Of a stretch of 64,000 nucleotides of DNA, positions 8,138 to 17,092 are shown piece by piece; position 1 is the first letter of the stretch; every line of letters starts with the position of its first letter. Source of the stretch: Bin107 sp965221655. GTDB lineage: Bacteria; UBA8248. Below the pieces are notes generated by a model. The model had not been told where the DNA came from. It saw only the letters and a program-made list of their open reading frames with translations, and ran no database searches. A program made the position numbers and the translations under genes. The stretch lies in NCBI GenBank assembly GCA_965221655.1, contig OZ244906.1, positions 2,418,001 to 2,482,000 of the forward strand, given 5' to 3'.

Positions 8138-9760
8138 CTAGCCCGCCTCAGCCTTGGGTTTGAAGGGTTTGGGTTGGAAGGGGATGCAATTGCCCACCAT
8201 TTTCCAGGTATGTTTGCAGGATTTTTCCTGCCAATCGATTTTGAGCTCGTAGCGATACTGCCCGCCGCCCGCGTTGCACGCGCGCCTTCTCTCCAGGCAC
8301 TTGGCCAAAAAATCCTTTGCGGAGGCATCCGCCGCGGCCCTGCATTTTCGGGGAGAGACGTCGAGGCGCCGGACCATCGCGTTGCGTATGTAGGCCGCGC
8401 CCTGCCCGGGCGGGCGGGTGTTTTCGTCACAAGAAGCGCTCCCGGCGACGTGGAGGCGCTTGCGCTCGGCCTCGCTTTTCACGTGTGCGCGCATGAGGCG
8501 GGCGATGTCCACTCCCCGCTTGCCGGATGCAGGCTCGGTGGCTACTTCCTCACTTCTGCGTGCTTCCTGACGTTTCTTGATACCCTCGGCCCGCCTTTTG
8601 AGCTGCTCCTGCAGCTTTCGGTAGGCCGCCTGCCGCTTTGCGCGACGCTGGTTTCTGCGTTCTTCGGCCTTGCGCTTGATTTTCTCTTCCTGTTCCGCCA
8701 GACGCTTTTTGAGATCCTCCTGCAGCTTGCGGTAGGCTGCCTGCTGCTGTGCTTGGCGTTCCTCGGCTTTGCGCTGGTTTTTCTCCTGCTGCGTCAGACG
8801 CTTTTCGGGCTCCCCCCTCTGGCGCTTTCTGCGTTTTTCCTGGCGCTCTCGCCTGCGTTGTTCCTCGAGCTTGCGCAGGCGCGCCTCCCTGCGTTCCTGT
8901 TCCTTGCGCCGCTTTTGCGCGGGCTGGCTGGTGGGCTGCACGATGCCGCCGGCTTGCTTGAGCACCGCGATGAAGGGGAGATCCCCCAGCTTCCCGTGTC
9001 TGTCGGCGATGTACAACGGCGTCTGGCCCCACTTGTTGCGTGCGTTGGGGTCGGCGCCCGCTCCGAGCAACACCCGTGCGAAGGTTGTCGAGGCGGGCTG
9101 TTTCTTGAACGAATACGCCGCCAGGTGCAGAGGGGTGTCCCCGTACTTGTCCCGGGCTTCGGGGTTCGCACCCGCACGGAGCAGGGCGGCGGCGACTTGA
9201 GAATTTTCGTTGTACACCGCCAGATGAAGGGGCGTGTTGCGTTCTGCGTTTCGGGCGTTGGCGCGCGCACCCGCAACAACCAGAGCGGCGGTGAGAGCGG
9301 GGTTGCCGTTGGCCTGCGCCGCCAAATGAAGCGGCGTGTCGCCTGCCGCGTCCTTCGCGTTCGGTTTCGCTCCCGCCCGAATCAGGGTGGATACGATGGC
9401 GGGGTCTTTGCCGGTGCTGGCGGCGATATGCAGCGGTGTGCGGCCTTTTCCGTCGCGGGCCTCGGCGCGCGCACCCGCACTGACGAGGGTGGCGACGACG
9501 TCGGACCTCCCGACGAGGGCCGCCAGGTGCAGGGGGGTGTCGCCGGCTGGGTCCTCCAGGTTGGGGTCAGCGCCCAGCCTCAGGCATTCGGCCACGTCTT
9601 TTTGCATCCTGTCTTGGAGGAATCCGCGCGTGTTCCACGCCGTGCAATCCAGGACGGGGACGACGACCGCCTTCTTTTTGGGCTGCTCCTCGATGCATCC
9701 GGCGGAAAGCAGAGCGACGCTGCACAACAAGACGCCGCGCGAAACGAATCTGGAGAACAT
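8138..9760 (-). CDS. Ankyrin-repeat lipoprotein with charged coiled-coil stalk
   Basis: 540 residues. The signal peptide ends in LSAGC (lipobox, Cys22), predicting an outer- or inner-membrane lipoprotein. Residues about 40-265 hold a degenerate N-cap and six ankyrin repeats with the TPLHLAA core. Residues about 270-415 are an Arg/Lys/Glu/Gln-rich helical stretch of repeated KLQEQLKRRAE-like units, likely a long coiled coil or single alpha-helix. Residues about 430-540 form a Cys-containing C-terminal domain (CDENTRP, RKCRAAAD, KCLERRRACN, KSCKHTW, GNCIPF) that I do not recognise and that could be disulfide-bonded. It is monocistronic. Ankyrins point to periplasmic protein binding. Confidence 0.8.
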   Translation of the reverse strand: MFSRFVSRGVLLCSVALLSAGCIEEQPKKKAVVVPVLDCTAWNTRGFLQDRMQKDVAECLRLGADPNLEDPAGDTPLHLAALVGRSDVVATLVSAGARAEARDGKGRTPLHIAASTGKDPAIVSTLIRAGAKPNAKDAAGDTPLHLAAQANGNPALTAALVVAGARANARNAERNTPLHLAVYNENSQVAAALLRAGANPEARDKYGDTPLHLAAYSFKKQPASTTFARVLLGAGADPNARNKWGQTPLYIADRHGKLGDLPFIAVLKQAGGIVQPTSQPAQKRRKEQERREARLRKLEEQRRRERQEKRRKRQRGEPEKRLTQQEKNQRKAEERQAQQQAAYRKLQEDLKKRLAEQEEKIKRKAEERRNQRRAKRQAAYRKLQEQLKRRAEGIKKRQEARRSEEVATEPASGKRGVDIARLMRAHVKSEAERKRLHVAGSASCDENTRPPGQGAAYIRNAMVRRLDVSPRKCRAAADASAKDFLAKCLERRRACNAGGGQYRYELKIDWQEKSCKHTWKMVGNCIPFQPKPFKPKAEAG

Positions 9761-10380
9761 CGCTTGGCCTCCTTTTCGGGCTCGGCGCGCGCGTTTCGGA
9801 CTGCTTTGGAGAAGGGAGCAACCTTCGGCCCCGCATGCATGGTTGAAACGGAGCCATCACTATACGATAGCCGTCCTGTGCCGCGCGAACGGAAACCAAA
9901 ATGGTGCTTGTTCGAACCTCTAAACCCTCTTGCGCCGCCTGGTTACGAAGAAGAGGGGCGCACAACCGACCTCTGCAGGGTTCGGCGCACTCTCGCCGGA
10001 GGGAGATATCCGCCCGTTGGTGCGCGTGCTGTGTCCGCTCTTCTCTCTCTTCGGTTTCTGCCGGAGGGGGTGCGATAGTGGACGCTTGCCCCGCTCCGGC
10101 AACTTGCCCGGCGCCATTTTCCCTGAATTGCATTGTCATTATGGGGTCTCCCGGGTGGAAACGCAAAGTCGTCGTTACGCGTTCCCCGGTTGGGTTATTC
10201 CTTGCAGCGGGAGGGGTGCGCGATGACGACGGCGGGTGGAGTGCGCTGCGGCGCGGGTCGTTTTCCCGTGCGTGCGTGCATCGTTTCGGCACGCCTGCGC
10301 GCCGTGGCGCGAACTTGAACGAAAGGGGAAAAGGGGGTTAAGGTATTTTTACCTTGCGCCACTCGGGTTTCGGAGAGAGC
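9761..10380. other. 620-bp divergent intergenic region
   Basis: It separates the minus-strand ankyrin lipoprotein from the plus-strand ATP-grasp operon. TATAGT on the minus strand near 9860-9865 could be a -10 for the ankyrin gene, and TTGAAC (10314-10319) begins a possible plus-strand promoter; neither has a good partner element. No gene, tRNA or repeat is supported here; open frames in this stretch have no start context or recognisable product. Confidence 0.4.
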
Positions 10381-11931
10381 ATGAACGCGGACGCGCACGA
10401 GTCGGGTGCCGAAGAGGGGGCAACGCCCTGCGCCTCGCTGCGGGAGCGCGGCCCTTTTGCGGGATACGACCTCGACGCACGCTTCTACGATGAGATGTTC
10501 GACGTGGGAGGCGCTCCGCGCGCGGCGTGTGGGCGGCTGGGTGACGCGCTCGCGGACATCACGCCCCTAGACCTCGAGAAGATTCAGGAAAGCGTTCACC
10601 GCCGCTTTCTCTACGAGGGCATTACCTTCACGGTGCTGGACGCCGAGGAAGCCACCGAGCGCATCATCCCGATAGACTGCGTGCCGCGCGTGCTCACGGC
10701 GGCGGAGTGGGACCACGTCGAGCGCGGCCTCAAGCAGCGCCTCGCCGCTCTGAACCTGTTTCTGCGCGACGTCTACCACGAGGGCCGTTGCCTGAAGGAC
10801 GGCGTCGTGCCCGTAGACCTGGTGCTCGGCTGCCCCCAATACCGGATGGAAATGCGCGGGATGGAGGTGCCTCACGACGTCTACGTCGCCGTGTGCGGAA
10901 CCGACCTCGTGCGTACGCACGACGGCTTTGCCGTGCTCGAGGACAACCTGCGCGTTCCCTCCGGCGTGTCCTATATGCTCGCCTGCCGCGACGCGACCAA
11001 GGACGTGCTGCCCCATCTCTACCGCGCACACCGGGTGCGGGAGGTGGCCGACTACGCGGAGCGTCTGTATTCCACTCTCGTCTCCCTGGGCCGCTCGCTG
11101 CGCAGCCCGAACGTGGCGGTGCTCACGCCGGGCATGTACAACGCGGCCTTCTACGAGCACGCCTTTCTCGCGGGCGAGATGGGGGTGGACCTCGTGGAGG
11201 GAAGCGACCTGCTCGTACGCGACGCCGTTCTCTATGCGCGCACGACGGAGGGTCTGCGTCGCATCGACGTGCTCTACCGCCGCATCGACGACGACTACCT
11301 CGACCCCCTGGCGTTCCGCAGCGACTCGTTGCTGGGTGCGGCGGGGATGTTCCACGCCTATCGTGCGGGCAATCTCGTGCTCGCGAACGCTCCCGGTACC
11401 GGCGTGGCCGACGACAAGAGTCTCTACGCCTACGTGCCGCGCATCATCCGCTACTTCCTCGGCGAGGAGCCGATACTGGCGAACGTCGAGACGCACCTGT
11501 GCAGGGAGGCCGAGGGGCTGGCGTACACGCTCGAGCATCTCGACGACCTGGTGGTGAAAGAAGTCGGCGGGTCGGGCGGCTACGGGATGTTGGTCGGCCC
11601 GCACGCATCGGCTGCCGAGCGTGCGGAATTCGCCGAGCGGCTGCGCGCCGACCCGGCGAACTTCATCTCCCAGCCCACGCTCGCGCTTTCTCGCGCACCG
11701 TGCTTCGTCGAGGGGCGCATCGAGCCGCGCCACGTGGATTTGCGTCCTTTCGTGCTCCAGGGCCGCGACGAGCAGCACGTGGTGCCGGGCGGGCTGTGCC
11801 GCGTGGCGCTTCGCCGCGGCAGTCTGGTGGTGAACTCCAGCCAGGGCGGGGGTTGCAAGGACATCTGGGTGCTGGAGAACGGGGGGGAGGAGAGGGGCTC
11901 GCAGGCGCGGCCCCGTGTGCCCGCCCCGTGA
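10381..11931 (+). CDS. Circularly permuted ATP-grasp protein (COG2308 family)
   Basis: 516 residues from ATG 10381, which follows GGAGAGAG; a TTG 27 bases upstream is an alternative. The family features are the early segment PLDLEKIQESVHRRF, the LNLFLRDVYHEGRCLKDGV segment and the glycine-rich ATP-grasp loop VVKEVGGSGGYGM near residue 395. ATP-grasp enzymes of this type are expected to form amide bonds with ATP and are encoded with an alpha-E protein and a transglutaminase, exactly as here. The substrate of this widespread cassette is not established. First gene of a three-gene operon. Confidence 0.88.
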   Translation: MNADAHESGAEEGATPCASLRERGPFAGYDLDARFYDEMFDVGGAPRAACGRLGDALADITPLDLEKIQESVHRRFLYEGITFTVLDAEEATERIIPIDCVPRVLTAAEWDHVERGLKQRLAALNLFLRDVYHEGRCLKDGVVPVDLVLGCPQYRMEMRGMEVPHDVYVAVCGTDLVRTHDGFAVLEDNLRVPSGVSYMLACRDATKDVLPHLYRAHRVREVADYAERLYSTLVSLGRSLRSPNVAVLTPGMYNAAFYEHAFLAGEMGVDLVEGSDLLVRDAVLYARTTEGLRRIDVLYRRIDDDYLDPLAFRSDSLLGAAGMFHAYRAGNLVLANAPGTGVADDKSLYAYVPRIIRYFLGEEPILANVETHLCREAEGLAYTLEHLDDLVVKEVGGSGGYGMLVGPHASAAERAEFAERLRADPANFISQPTLALSRAPCFVEGRIEPRHVDLRPFVLQGRDEQHVVPGGLCRVALRRGSLVVNSSQGGGCKDIWVLENGGEERGSQARPRVPAP

Positions 11932-12027
11932 TGGGCCTTGCGTGAGAATGTGCACTCGCCTCGCGGCTTTTACCGGAATGCCGGAGCCCCCAGGCGGCGG
12001 AATCGCCGAATCACGTGAAGGAGAGGG

Positions 12028-12987
12028 ATGATGCTGGCGCGGGTTGCCGCCGATTTTTACTGGCTGGGCCGCTACGCCGAGCGCATCGAGCAGACGGCGC
12101 GGCTCCTCGACTATCAACTTACACGGCTCGTCGATCGCCCGGCGGAGGAGCTTTCCCTCGGCTGGGGTGCGATATACCGCGCACTGGGCCAGCCCCCGCC
12201 CGCGGGGGCGACGCCCGCCGAACGAGCAGAGGAATTCCTCATTCCCGACGCCTACACCCTGGCGGGCAACCTCGCCGAGGAGAGCGTGAACCCCGGTTCC
12301 ATCCTCTCGTGCTGGGCGCGCGGGCGCGCGTGTGCCCAGCGCGTGCGCGCACACCTGCCGCTGGCGGTGTGGACGTGCCTGAACCAGGGGTACCTGTGGA
12401 TGCGCGAAGTTGATTTCGCCCGCGCGTGGATGGAGGCACCCTCGAAGCTCGTGCGCGAGGTCATCGACCGCATGCGGCTGTTCGCAGGCGTGGTGGACGG
12501 GGCGATGTCGCACGACGACGCCTGGCGTTTCATGGAGTTGGGCCGTTTCATCGAACGTGCGCAGAACCAGACGGCGCTGCTGGGGACGTGGGTCGAAAGC
12601 ACCACGGAGGAGAACGCCGCGCTTTCGTGGGAGAACCTGCTCTACGTCTGCGGAGCGTACGAAGTCTACTGCCGCCGCCGCTCGATGCTGATTCGCAGGG
12701 AGGAAGCGCTCGATTTTCTCGTGCGCGATCCGGAATTCCCGCGCTCGCTGCGCTTCTCGCTTCAGCGCATAGAGGAAACGCTTGCGGGCATCGACCCGGC
12801 GGGGGCGCGCTACCCCCTCGCCCCGCCCCACCGGATGACGCTGCGACTCGCAGCGGCGGTGGAAATGGGAGAGGGCGATAGTGCGCGTGCGTTTTTCTGC
12901 GCGATAGGAAGCGACGCCCGCGCGCTGCACGACCTGACGATGGCGGCTTACGTCGACCGCTCGCTGGCGGAGGAGGTTTCGGCGTGA
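12028..12987 (+). CDS. Alpha-E domain protein (DUF403)
   Basis: 319 residues, mostly helical. The N-terminus MLARVAADFYWLGRYAERIEQTARLLD is diagnostic of the alpha-E family, which occurs almost only next to the circularly permuted ATP-grasp gene and transglutaminases. Two consecutive ATGs (12028, 12031) follow AAGGAG; the second has the better spacing. Its last four bases overlap the GTG of the transglutaminase gene (GTGA). Probable partner or scaffold for the ATP-grasp enzyme; no catalytic motif is seen. Confidence 0.87.
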   Translation: MMLARVAADFYWLGRYAERIEQTARLLDYQLTRLVDRPAEELSLGWGAIYRALGQPPPAGATPAERAEEFLIPDAYTLAGNLAEESVNPGSILSCWARGRACAQRVRAHLPLAVWTCLNQGYLWMREVDFARAWMEAPSKLVREVIDRMRLFAGVVDGAMSHDDAWRFMELGRFIERAQNQTALLGTWVESTTEENAALSWENLLYVCGAYEVYCRRRSMLIRREEALDFLVRDPEFPRSLRFSLQRIEETLAGIDPAGARYPLAPPHRMTLRLAAAVEMGEGDSARAFFCAIGSDARALHDLTMAAYVDRSLAEEVSA

Positions 12988-13850
12988 TCGCGCGCTACGG
13001 GGTGGAGCACGTCATGCGTTTCGACTACGCCGACGCCGTGTGCGCCTCGGCCATGACGCTCTACCTTTTTCCCGCGCGCGACCGCGCCCAGGCCGTCCGG
13101 CAGTTCTCGATTCACACCGACCCCGACGGGCCGATATTCGAGTTTGCCGACCCGTTCGGCAACACGGCCCATTTTCTGGATCGCCCCCGCGAACACGCGC
13201 GGCTCGAGGTGCGCGCGCACTTCGTCGTGGAGGTGGAGCCGCCCGCACCCGCCCCCGAGTGTCTCGAACCCGGTGTGCGCGAGGCGCTTCGCCGTGCCGT
13301 CGAGACGCCCGCGCTGTGGCCGATGGCCAACGCGAGCCGCTTCGTTCACCCGCAGAGCCCGGCACTGGAGCGCTTCGTGGCGGCACGCGGCATCACGCCG
13401 GGAGACGACCCCCTCGTGAGCACGCGCGCGCTTTGCGCCGAGCTCCATGATGCGTTCGACTACATTCCGGGCCACACCGGGGTGGACTCGCCCATCGAGG
13501 AGATACTCGAGACCGGCCAGGGGGTTTGCCAGGACTACGCGCACGTCATGGCCTCTATCCTGCGCGGCTGGGGGGTTCCGTGCCGCTACGTGTCGGGCTA
13601 TCTCGGACCAAAGGAGCACGGCACGGTGCACGGTGAGAGCCACGCCTGGGTGGAGTGCTGGTTTCCCGGGTTGGGATGGAGGGGGTTCGACCCGACCAAC
13701 GACACCGAGGTGGACGAGCGCCACGTGCGCGTGGCGGTGGGGCGCGACTACGCCGACGTTCCGCCGAGCCGGGGCGTGTTCCGGGGCGGAGGCGTTTGTT
13801 CCCTGACGACCGAGGTGGTCATCGAGCGTTATGCGGAGCCCCCGGCCTGA
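12984..13850 (+). CDS. Transglutaminase-like cysteine protease-fold protein
   Basis: 288 residues from a GTG overlapping the previous stop, with GGAGGAGG upstream. The N-terminal half is a beta-rich transglutaminase N domain (residues about 1-110). The catalytic core contains the nucleophile in GQGVCQDYAHVMAS, the His in ESHAWVECWFPG and the Asp in GWRGFDPTND. This is the Cys-His-Asp triad of the bacterial COG1305 group. As third gene of the ATP-grasp/alpha-E cassette it may cleave or form an amide bond in whatever product the cassette makes. No signal peptide, so probably cytosolic. Confidence 0.88.
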   Translation: MIARYGVEHVMRFDYADAVCASAMTLYLFPARDRAQAVRQFSIHTDPDGPIFEFADPFGNTAHFLDRPREHARLEVRAHFVVEVEPPAPAPECLEPGVREALRRAVETPALWPMANASRFVHPQSPALERFVAARGITPGDDPLVSTRALCAELHDAFDYIPGHTGVDSPIEEILETGQGVCQDYAHVMASILRGWGVPCRYVSGYLGPKEHGTVHGESHAWVECWFPGLGWRGFDPTNDTEVDERHVRVAVGRDYADVPPSRGVFRGGGVCSLTTEVVIERYAEPPA

Positions 13851-13880
13851 CGCGCGCGGGAAGTTCGTAAAAAAGACGAC

Positions 13881-14039
13881 ATGCGGTTGGGGCTTCAGTT
13901 CTCCTGCGTCATGGTGGACGACATGGAAGGCGCGGCCCCTTATTCCGAACACGCCGTGGAGGGTCTCAATCATACCCGCATCAGCGGCATGGTTCACTGG
14001 TCGCCCGCATTCGGCGTCAAGTATTTTTTCGCCGACTGA
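13881..14039 (+). CDS. Possible 52-residue ORF, doubtful
   Basis: A short frame beginning MRLGLQFSCVMVDDME, about 30 bases after the transglutaminase stop. There is no clear ribosome-binding site and no recognised domain. It might be a remnant of a longer gene or chance coding in GC-rich DNA. The rest of 13851-14218 holds nothing else I can support except a weak hairpin (GTGC/GCAC at 14111-14124) followed by a T-run near 14129-14136, which might be a terminator. Confidence 0.22.
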   Translation: MRLGLQFSCVMVDDMEGAAPYSEHAVEGLNHTRISGMVHWSPAFGVKYFFAD

Positions 14040-14218
14040 TCCGTGGGCAGTCCGGAGCCCATTCCTCACCCCGGTTCATGGCGAAAATCATCTTTTCGGT
14101 TCCTTCTCTGTGCTCGGGCGCACGTCGTTTTTTTTCTTTGGCGAAGACGCACTTGCGGGTTGCCCCCGCGCCCGTTCTCCAAAAGGTTGCTTGCGGTCTC
14201 TGTGATTCGTCTTTTGTA

Positions 14219-14247
14219 TTGACGTCGCGGCATTGGTTTCGTAGCAT
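14219..14247 (+). promoter_or_regulatory. Sigma-70 promoter for the ABC transporter operon
   Basis: TTGACG (14219-14224, five of six), exactly 17 nt, then TAGCAT (14242-14247, four of six). It lies about 120 nt upstream of the solute-binding-protein ATG and leaves a leader of about 110 nt. Confidence 0.55.
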
Positions 14248-14366
14248 AGCGGTGCGTCCAGGAGCGGCGCCGCCCAACGCCGGCCCTCGGGTTGGCGGTC
14301 ATATTGAAACCAGACATTTCTTTGATTCCGGGGTTCCTTGTACTCCCTTCACACAGGAGCGAATAG

Positions 14367-15554
14367 ATGAAAAAGCTACTGGTTGCGATAGCGATGGCGT
14401 TGCTGTGCACCGCGCCGGCGAACGCCGCCGAGACGGTGAAGCTGGGCGTGATTTTCGGCTACACGGGACCGATTGAATCCCTCACCCCGAACATGGCCGC
14501 AGGAGCGGAGATGGCCATGAAGGAAGTGAGCGACAGCGGCGCGCTGCTGGGCGGCGCCAAGGTAGTCTCGGTGCGCGGCGACAGCACCTGCACCGATGCG
14601 GGGGCGGCCACGGCGACGACCGAGCGTCTCATCACCTCCGATAAGGTGAACGCCATCGTCGGCGGCGATTGCTCGGGCGTGACCATCGCCATGCTCAAGA
14701 ACGTGGCCCTGGCCAAGGGGATCGTGATGATCTCGCCTTCGGCCACCTCTCCCGCGCTTTCGACCATCAAGGACAACGGTCTTTTCTTCCGCACCTCTCC
14801 TTCCGACGCGCGCCAGGGCGCGGTGCTCGCCGCCATCATGAAGGAGAGGGGCGTCAAGTCGGCGGCCCTTACCTACACCAACAACGACTACGGCAAGGGT
14901 CTGGCCGCCAGCATCAAGATGAACTTCGAGAAAATCGGCGGGAAGATAACCACCTCCGCCGCGCATGAGGACGGCAAGGGCGACTACACGGCTGAGGTCG
15001 GCGCCCTGAACAGCGCGGGCGGCGACGTGCTGGTCGTCGCGGGGTATCTGGATCAGGGCGGCAAGGGCATCATTCGCGCGGCCGTGGACACCGGCGCGTT
15101 CGATACCTTCGTGTTGCCCGACGGCATGATTGGCGAAACCCTGATCAAGTCCATCGGCTCGGCGTTGAACGGCTCGTTCGGCGCCGTTCCCGGTTCGGAC
15201 AGCGCCGGAGCGGCCAAGTTCGAGAATATGAAGAAGGCGGCGGGCATCTCGACCAAAACGCCCTTCGTCGGCGAGTCCTACGACGCGGCGGCTCTCATTC
15301 TGCTGGCCATGCAGGCGGCGAAATCCAGCAAGAGCCAGGATTTGAAGGCGAAGATCATGGCGGTCGCCAACGCCCCGGGCGAGAAGATTCTTCCCGGCGA
15401 GTTGGGCAAGGCGCTCGGAATTCTCGCGAAAGGTGGCGAGATCGACTACGTCGGCGCGACGGCGGTCGAACTCATCGGCCCCGGCGAGAGTGCGGGCCGC
15501 TACCGCGAGATACTGGTGTCGGGCGGCAAGAACACCACGGTGCGCTTCCGCTAG
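14367..15554 (+). CDS. livJ: Branched-chain amino acid-type ABC transporter, periplasmic binding protein
   Basis: 395 residues. Signal peptide MKKLLVAIAMALLCTAPANA, then ETVKLGVIFGYTGP, the standard start of a type I periplasmic binding fold (LivJ/LivK, Peripla_BP_6). The YTNNDYGKGLA and GESYDAAALILLAMQ segments are characteristic of this family. ATG follows AGGAG. The following ATPase and permease genes make a complete importer. Ligand specificity (leucine/isoleucine/valine, other amino acids, amides or aromatic acids) cannot be read from sequence; the symbol is by family only. Confidence 0.88.
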   Translation: MKKLLVAIAMALLCTAPANAAETVKLGVIFGYTGPIESLTPNMAAGAEMAMKEVSDSGALLGGAKVVSVRGDSTCTDAGAATATTERLITSDKVNAIVGGDCSGVTIAMLKNVALAKGIVMISPSATSPALSTIKDNGLFFRTSPSDARQGAVLAAIMKERGVKSAALTYTNNDYGKGLAASIKMNFEKIGGKITTSAAHEDGKGDYTAEVGALNSAGGDVLVVAGYLDQGGKGIIRAAVDTGAFDTFVLPDGMIGETLIKSIGSALNGSFGAVPGSDSAGAAKFENMKKAAGISTKTPFVGESYDAAALILLAMQAAKSSKSQDLKAKIMAVANAPGEKILPGELGKALGILAKGGEIDYVGATAVELIGPGESAGRYREILVSGGKNTTVRFR

Positions 15555-15582
15555 GCCGGCGGCGCGCGGGCGCGCGCCCGGC
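15555..15582 (+). promoter_or_regulatory. Very stable GC hairpin between binding protein and ATPase genes
   Basis: GCCG (15555-15558) pairs with CGGC (15579-15582) and GGCGCGCG (15561-15568) with CGCGCGCC (15571-15578), giving about 12 bp with a 2-nt bulge. There is no T-run. It begins right after the stop codon of the binding-protein gene. Such hairpins commonly stabilise the upstream message or reduce downstream expression so that the binding protein is made in excess (known in other ABC operons; inference here). Confidence 0.5.
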
Positions 15583-15593
15583 TTGCAGATGCC

Positions 15594-16379
15594 ATGATCG
15601 AGGTTGTCGATCTTCACATGCACTTCGGCGGTATCCGGGCCGTAGATGGCGTTTCTCTTACCATCGAATCGAACCGGATCACCGGCCTCATCGGTCCGAA
15701 CGGGGCGGGCAAGACCACGCTGTTCAACGTCATTGCCGGCGTTCACAAGCCCACCTCGGGCAAGGTGTATTTCGACGGAGAAGAGATCACCGGGAGCCAA
15801 CCCCACGAGCTTTTCGCGCGGGGGCTCTTGCGCACCTTCCAGATAGCCCATGAGTTCTCCACCCTCACGGTGCGCGAGAACCTCATGACGGTGCCGGGAG
15901 CGCAGTCGGGAGAAAGCCTGCTGGGCGCATGGCTCAAACCCGCGCTGGTGCGCGCCGAAGAGGAGAGCGCACGTGCGCGGGCCGATGAGGTGATTGAGTT
16001 TCTCGAGCTCACCGAGGTGGCGGACGAACTGGCAGGCAACCTCTCCGGCGGACAGAAGAAGCTCCTGGAGCTCGGCCGCACCATGATGGGGGACGCCAAG
16101 TTCGTTCTGCTCGACGAGGTGGGCGCGGGCGTCAACCGCACCCTCTTGCGCACCCTGGGCAACGCCATCCTGCGCCTCTACATCGAACACGGCTATTCGT
16201 TCTGCATGATCGAGCACGACATGGAGTTCATGGCGCGCATGTGCGACCCGGTGGTCGTCATGGCCGAGGGGGGGATTCTCGCCCGCGGCGCTCCTGATCA
16301 GGTGATGGCTGATGAGCGCGTCGTCGAGGCCTATCTGGGCAAGGGCGGGGTGGACGGACCCGAGCGCGCGGACGGGTGA
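15594..16379 (+). CDS. livG: ABC transporter ATP-binding protein, LivG type
   Basis: 261 residues. Walker A GPNGAGKTT, signature LSGGQKK and Walker B VLLDEVGAGVN are present, as is the C-terminal GYSFCMIEHDMEFMARMCD switch-His region. The Walker B extension reads DEV where LivG proteins usually have DEP. It pairs with the LivF-type ATPase immediately downstream to energise the importer at the inner membrane. The start ATG at 15594 is 39 bases after the binding-protein stop. Confidence 0.88.
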   Translation: MIEVVDLHMHFGGIRAVDGVSLTIESNRITGLIGPNGAGKTTLFNVIAGVHKPTSGKVYFDGEEITGSQPHELFARGLLRTFQIAHEFSTLTVRENLMTVPGAQSGESLLGAWLKPALVRAEEESARARADEVIEFLELTEVADELAGNLSGGQKKLLELGRTMMGDAKFVLLDEVGAGVNRTLLRTLGNAILRLYIEHGYSFCMIEHDMEFMARMCDPVVVMAEGGILARGAPDQVMADERVVEAYLGKGGVDGPERADG

Positions 16380-16383
16380 GGGC

Positions 16384-17088
16384 GTGGGCTTTCTCATCGG
16401 CGAGAGCATGGTCGGCGGCTACGGGGGGCCGGACATTCTGCGTGGATGCACCATCAGCGTCGAGCGCGGGGAGATTGCCGTCGTCGTCGGCCCCAACGGA
16501 GCGGGCAAGTCCACGGCCGTCAAGGCGCTGTTCGGCATGGTGGACTTGCGCGAGGGCTCGGTGCGCCTGAATGGCGAGGACATCAGCCGCCTCACCACGC
16601 AGGACCGCGTCGCCCGGGGCATGAGCATGGTGCCCCAGACCGCCAACGTCTTCACCACCATGTCGGTGGAAGAGAACCTCGAGATGGGCGCTTTTGCGCG
16701 CACGGACGACGCTTCGGACACCATGGAACAGGTGTTCGACCTCTTCCCGGTGTTGCGGGAGAAGCGCCGACAGCTCGCGGGCGAGCTCTCCGGCGGCCAG
16801 CGCCAACAGGTGGCGGTGGGCCGCGCGCTCATGACGCGCCCGGACGTGTTGATTCTCGACGAACCGACGGCGGGGGTATCGCCCATCGTGATGGATGAGT
16901 TGTTCGGGCGCATCGTCGAGGTGGCGCGAAGCGGCATCGCCACGTTGCTCGTCGAGCAAAACGCGCGCCAGGCGCTGCGGATCGCGGATATGGGTTACGT
17001 GCTCGTGCAGGGGCGCAACCGCTACACCGAGACGGGCGCGGCCCTGCTGGCCGACCCCGAGGTGCGGCGGGCGTTTCTCGGCGGCTGA
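16384..17088 (+). CDS. livF: ABC transporter ATP-binding protein, LivF type
   Basis: 234 residues from a GTG at 16384, four bases after the livG stop. The ATG eight codons later is an alternative. Walker A GPNGAGKST, signature LSGGQRQQVAVGRALM and Walker B LILDEPTAGVSP are intact, followed by the LVEQNARQAL switch-His region typical of LivF. Second nucleotide-binding subunit of the importer. Confidence 0.88.
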   Translation: MGFLIGESMVGGYGGPDILRGCTISVERGEIAVVVGPNGAGKSTAVKALFGMVDLREGSVRLNGEDISRLTTQDRVARGMSMVPQTANVFTTMSVEENLEMGAFARTDDASDTMEQVFDLFPVLREKRRQLAGELSGGQRQQVAVGRALMTRPDVLILDEPTAGVSPIVMDELFGRIVEVARSGIATLLVEQNARQALRIADMGYVLVQGRNRYTETGAALLADPEVRRAFLGG

Positions 17089-17092
17089 GGCG

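Noticed and set aside
8012..10078. Plus-strand 688-codon frame opposite the ankyrin gene
   Set aside because: Complement of the ankyrin/coiled-coil gene; hydrophobic low-complexity translation with no domain. The minus strand shows a lipobox and ankyrin repeats.
16895..17092. N-terminal extension of livH into livF
   Set aside because: It overlaps livF in another frame; the LivH family start matches GTG 17093.
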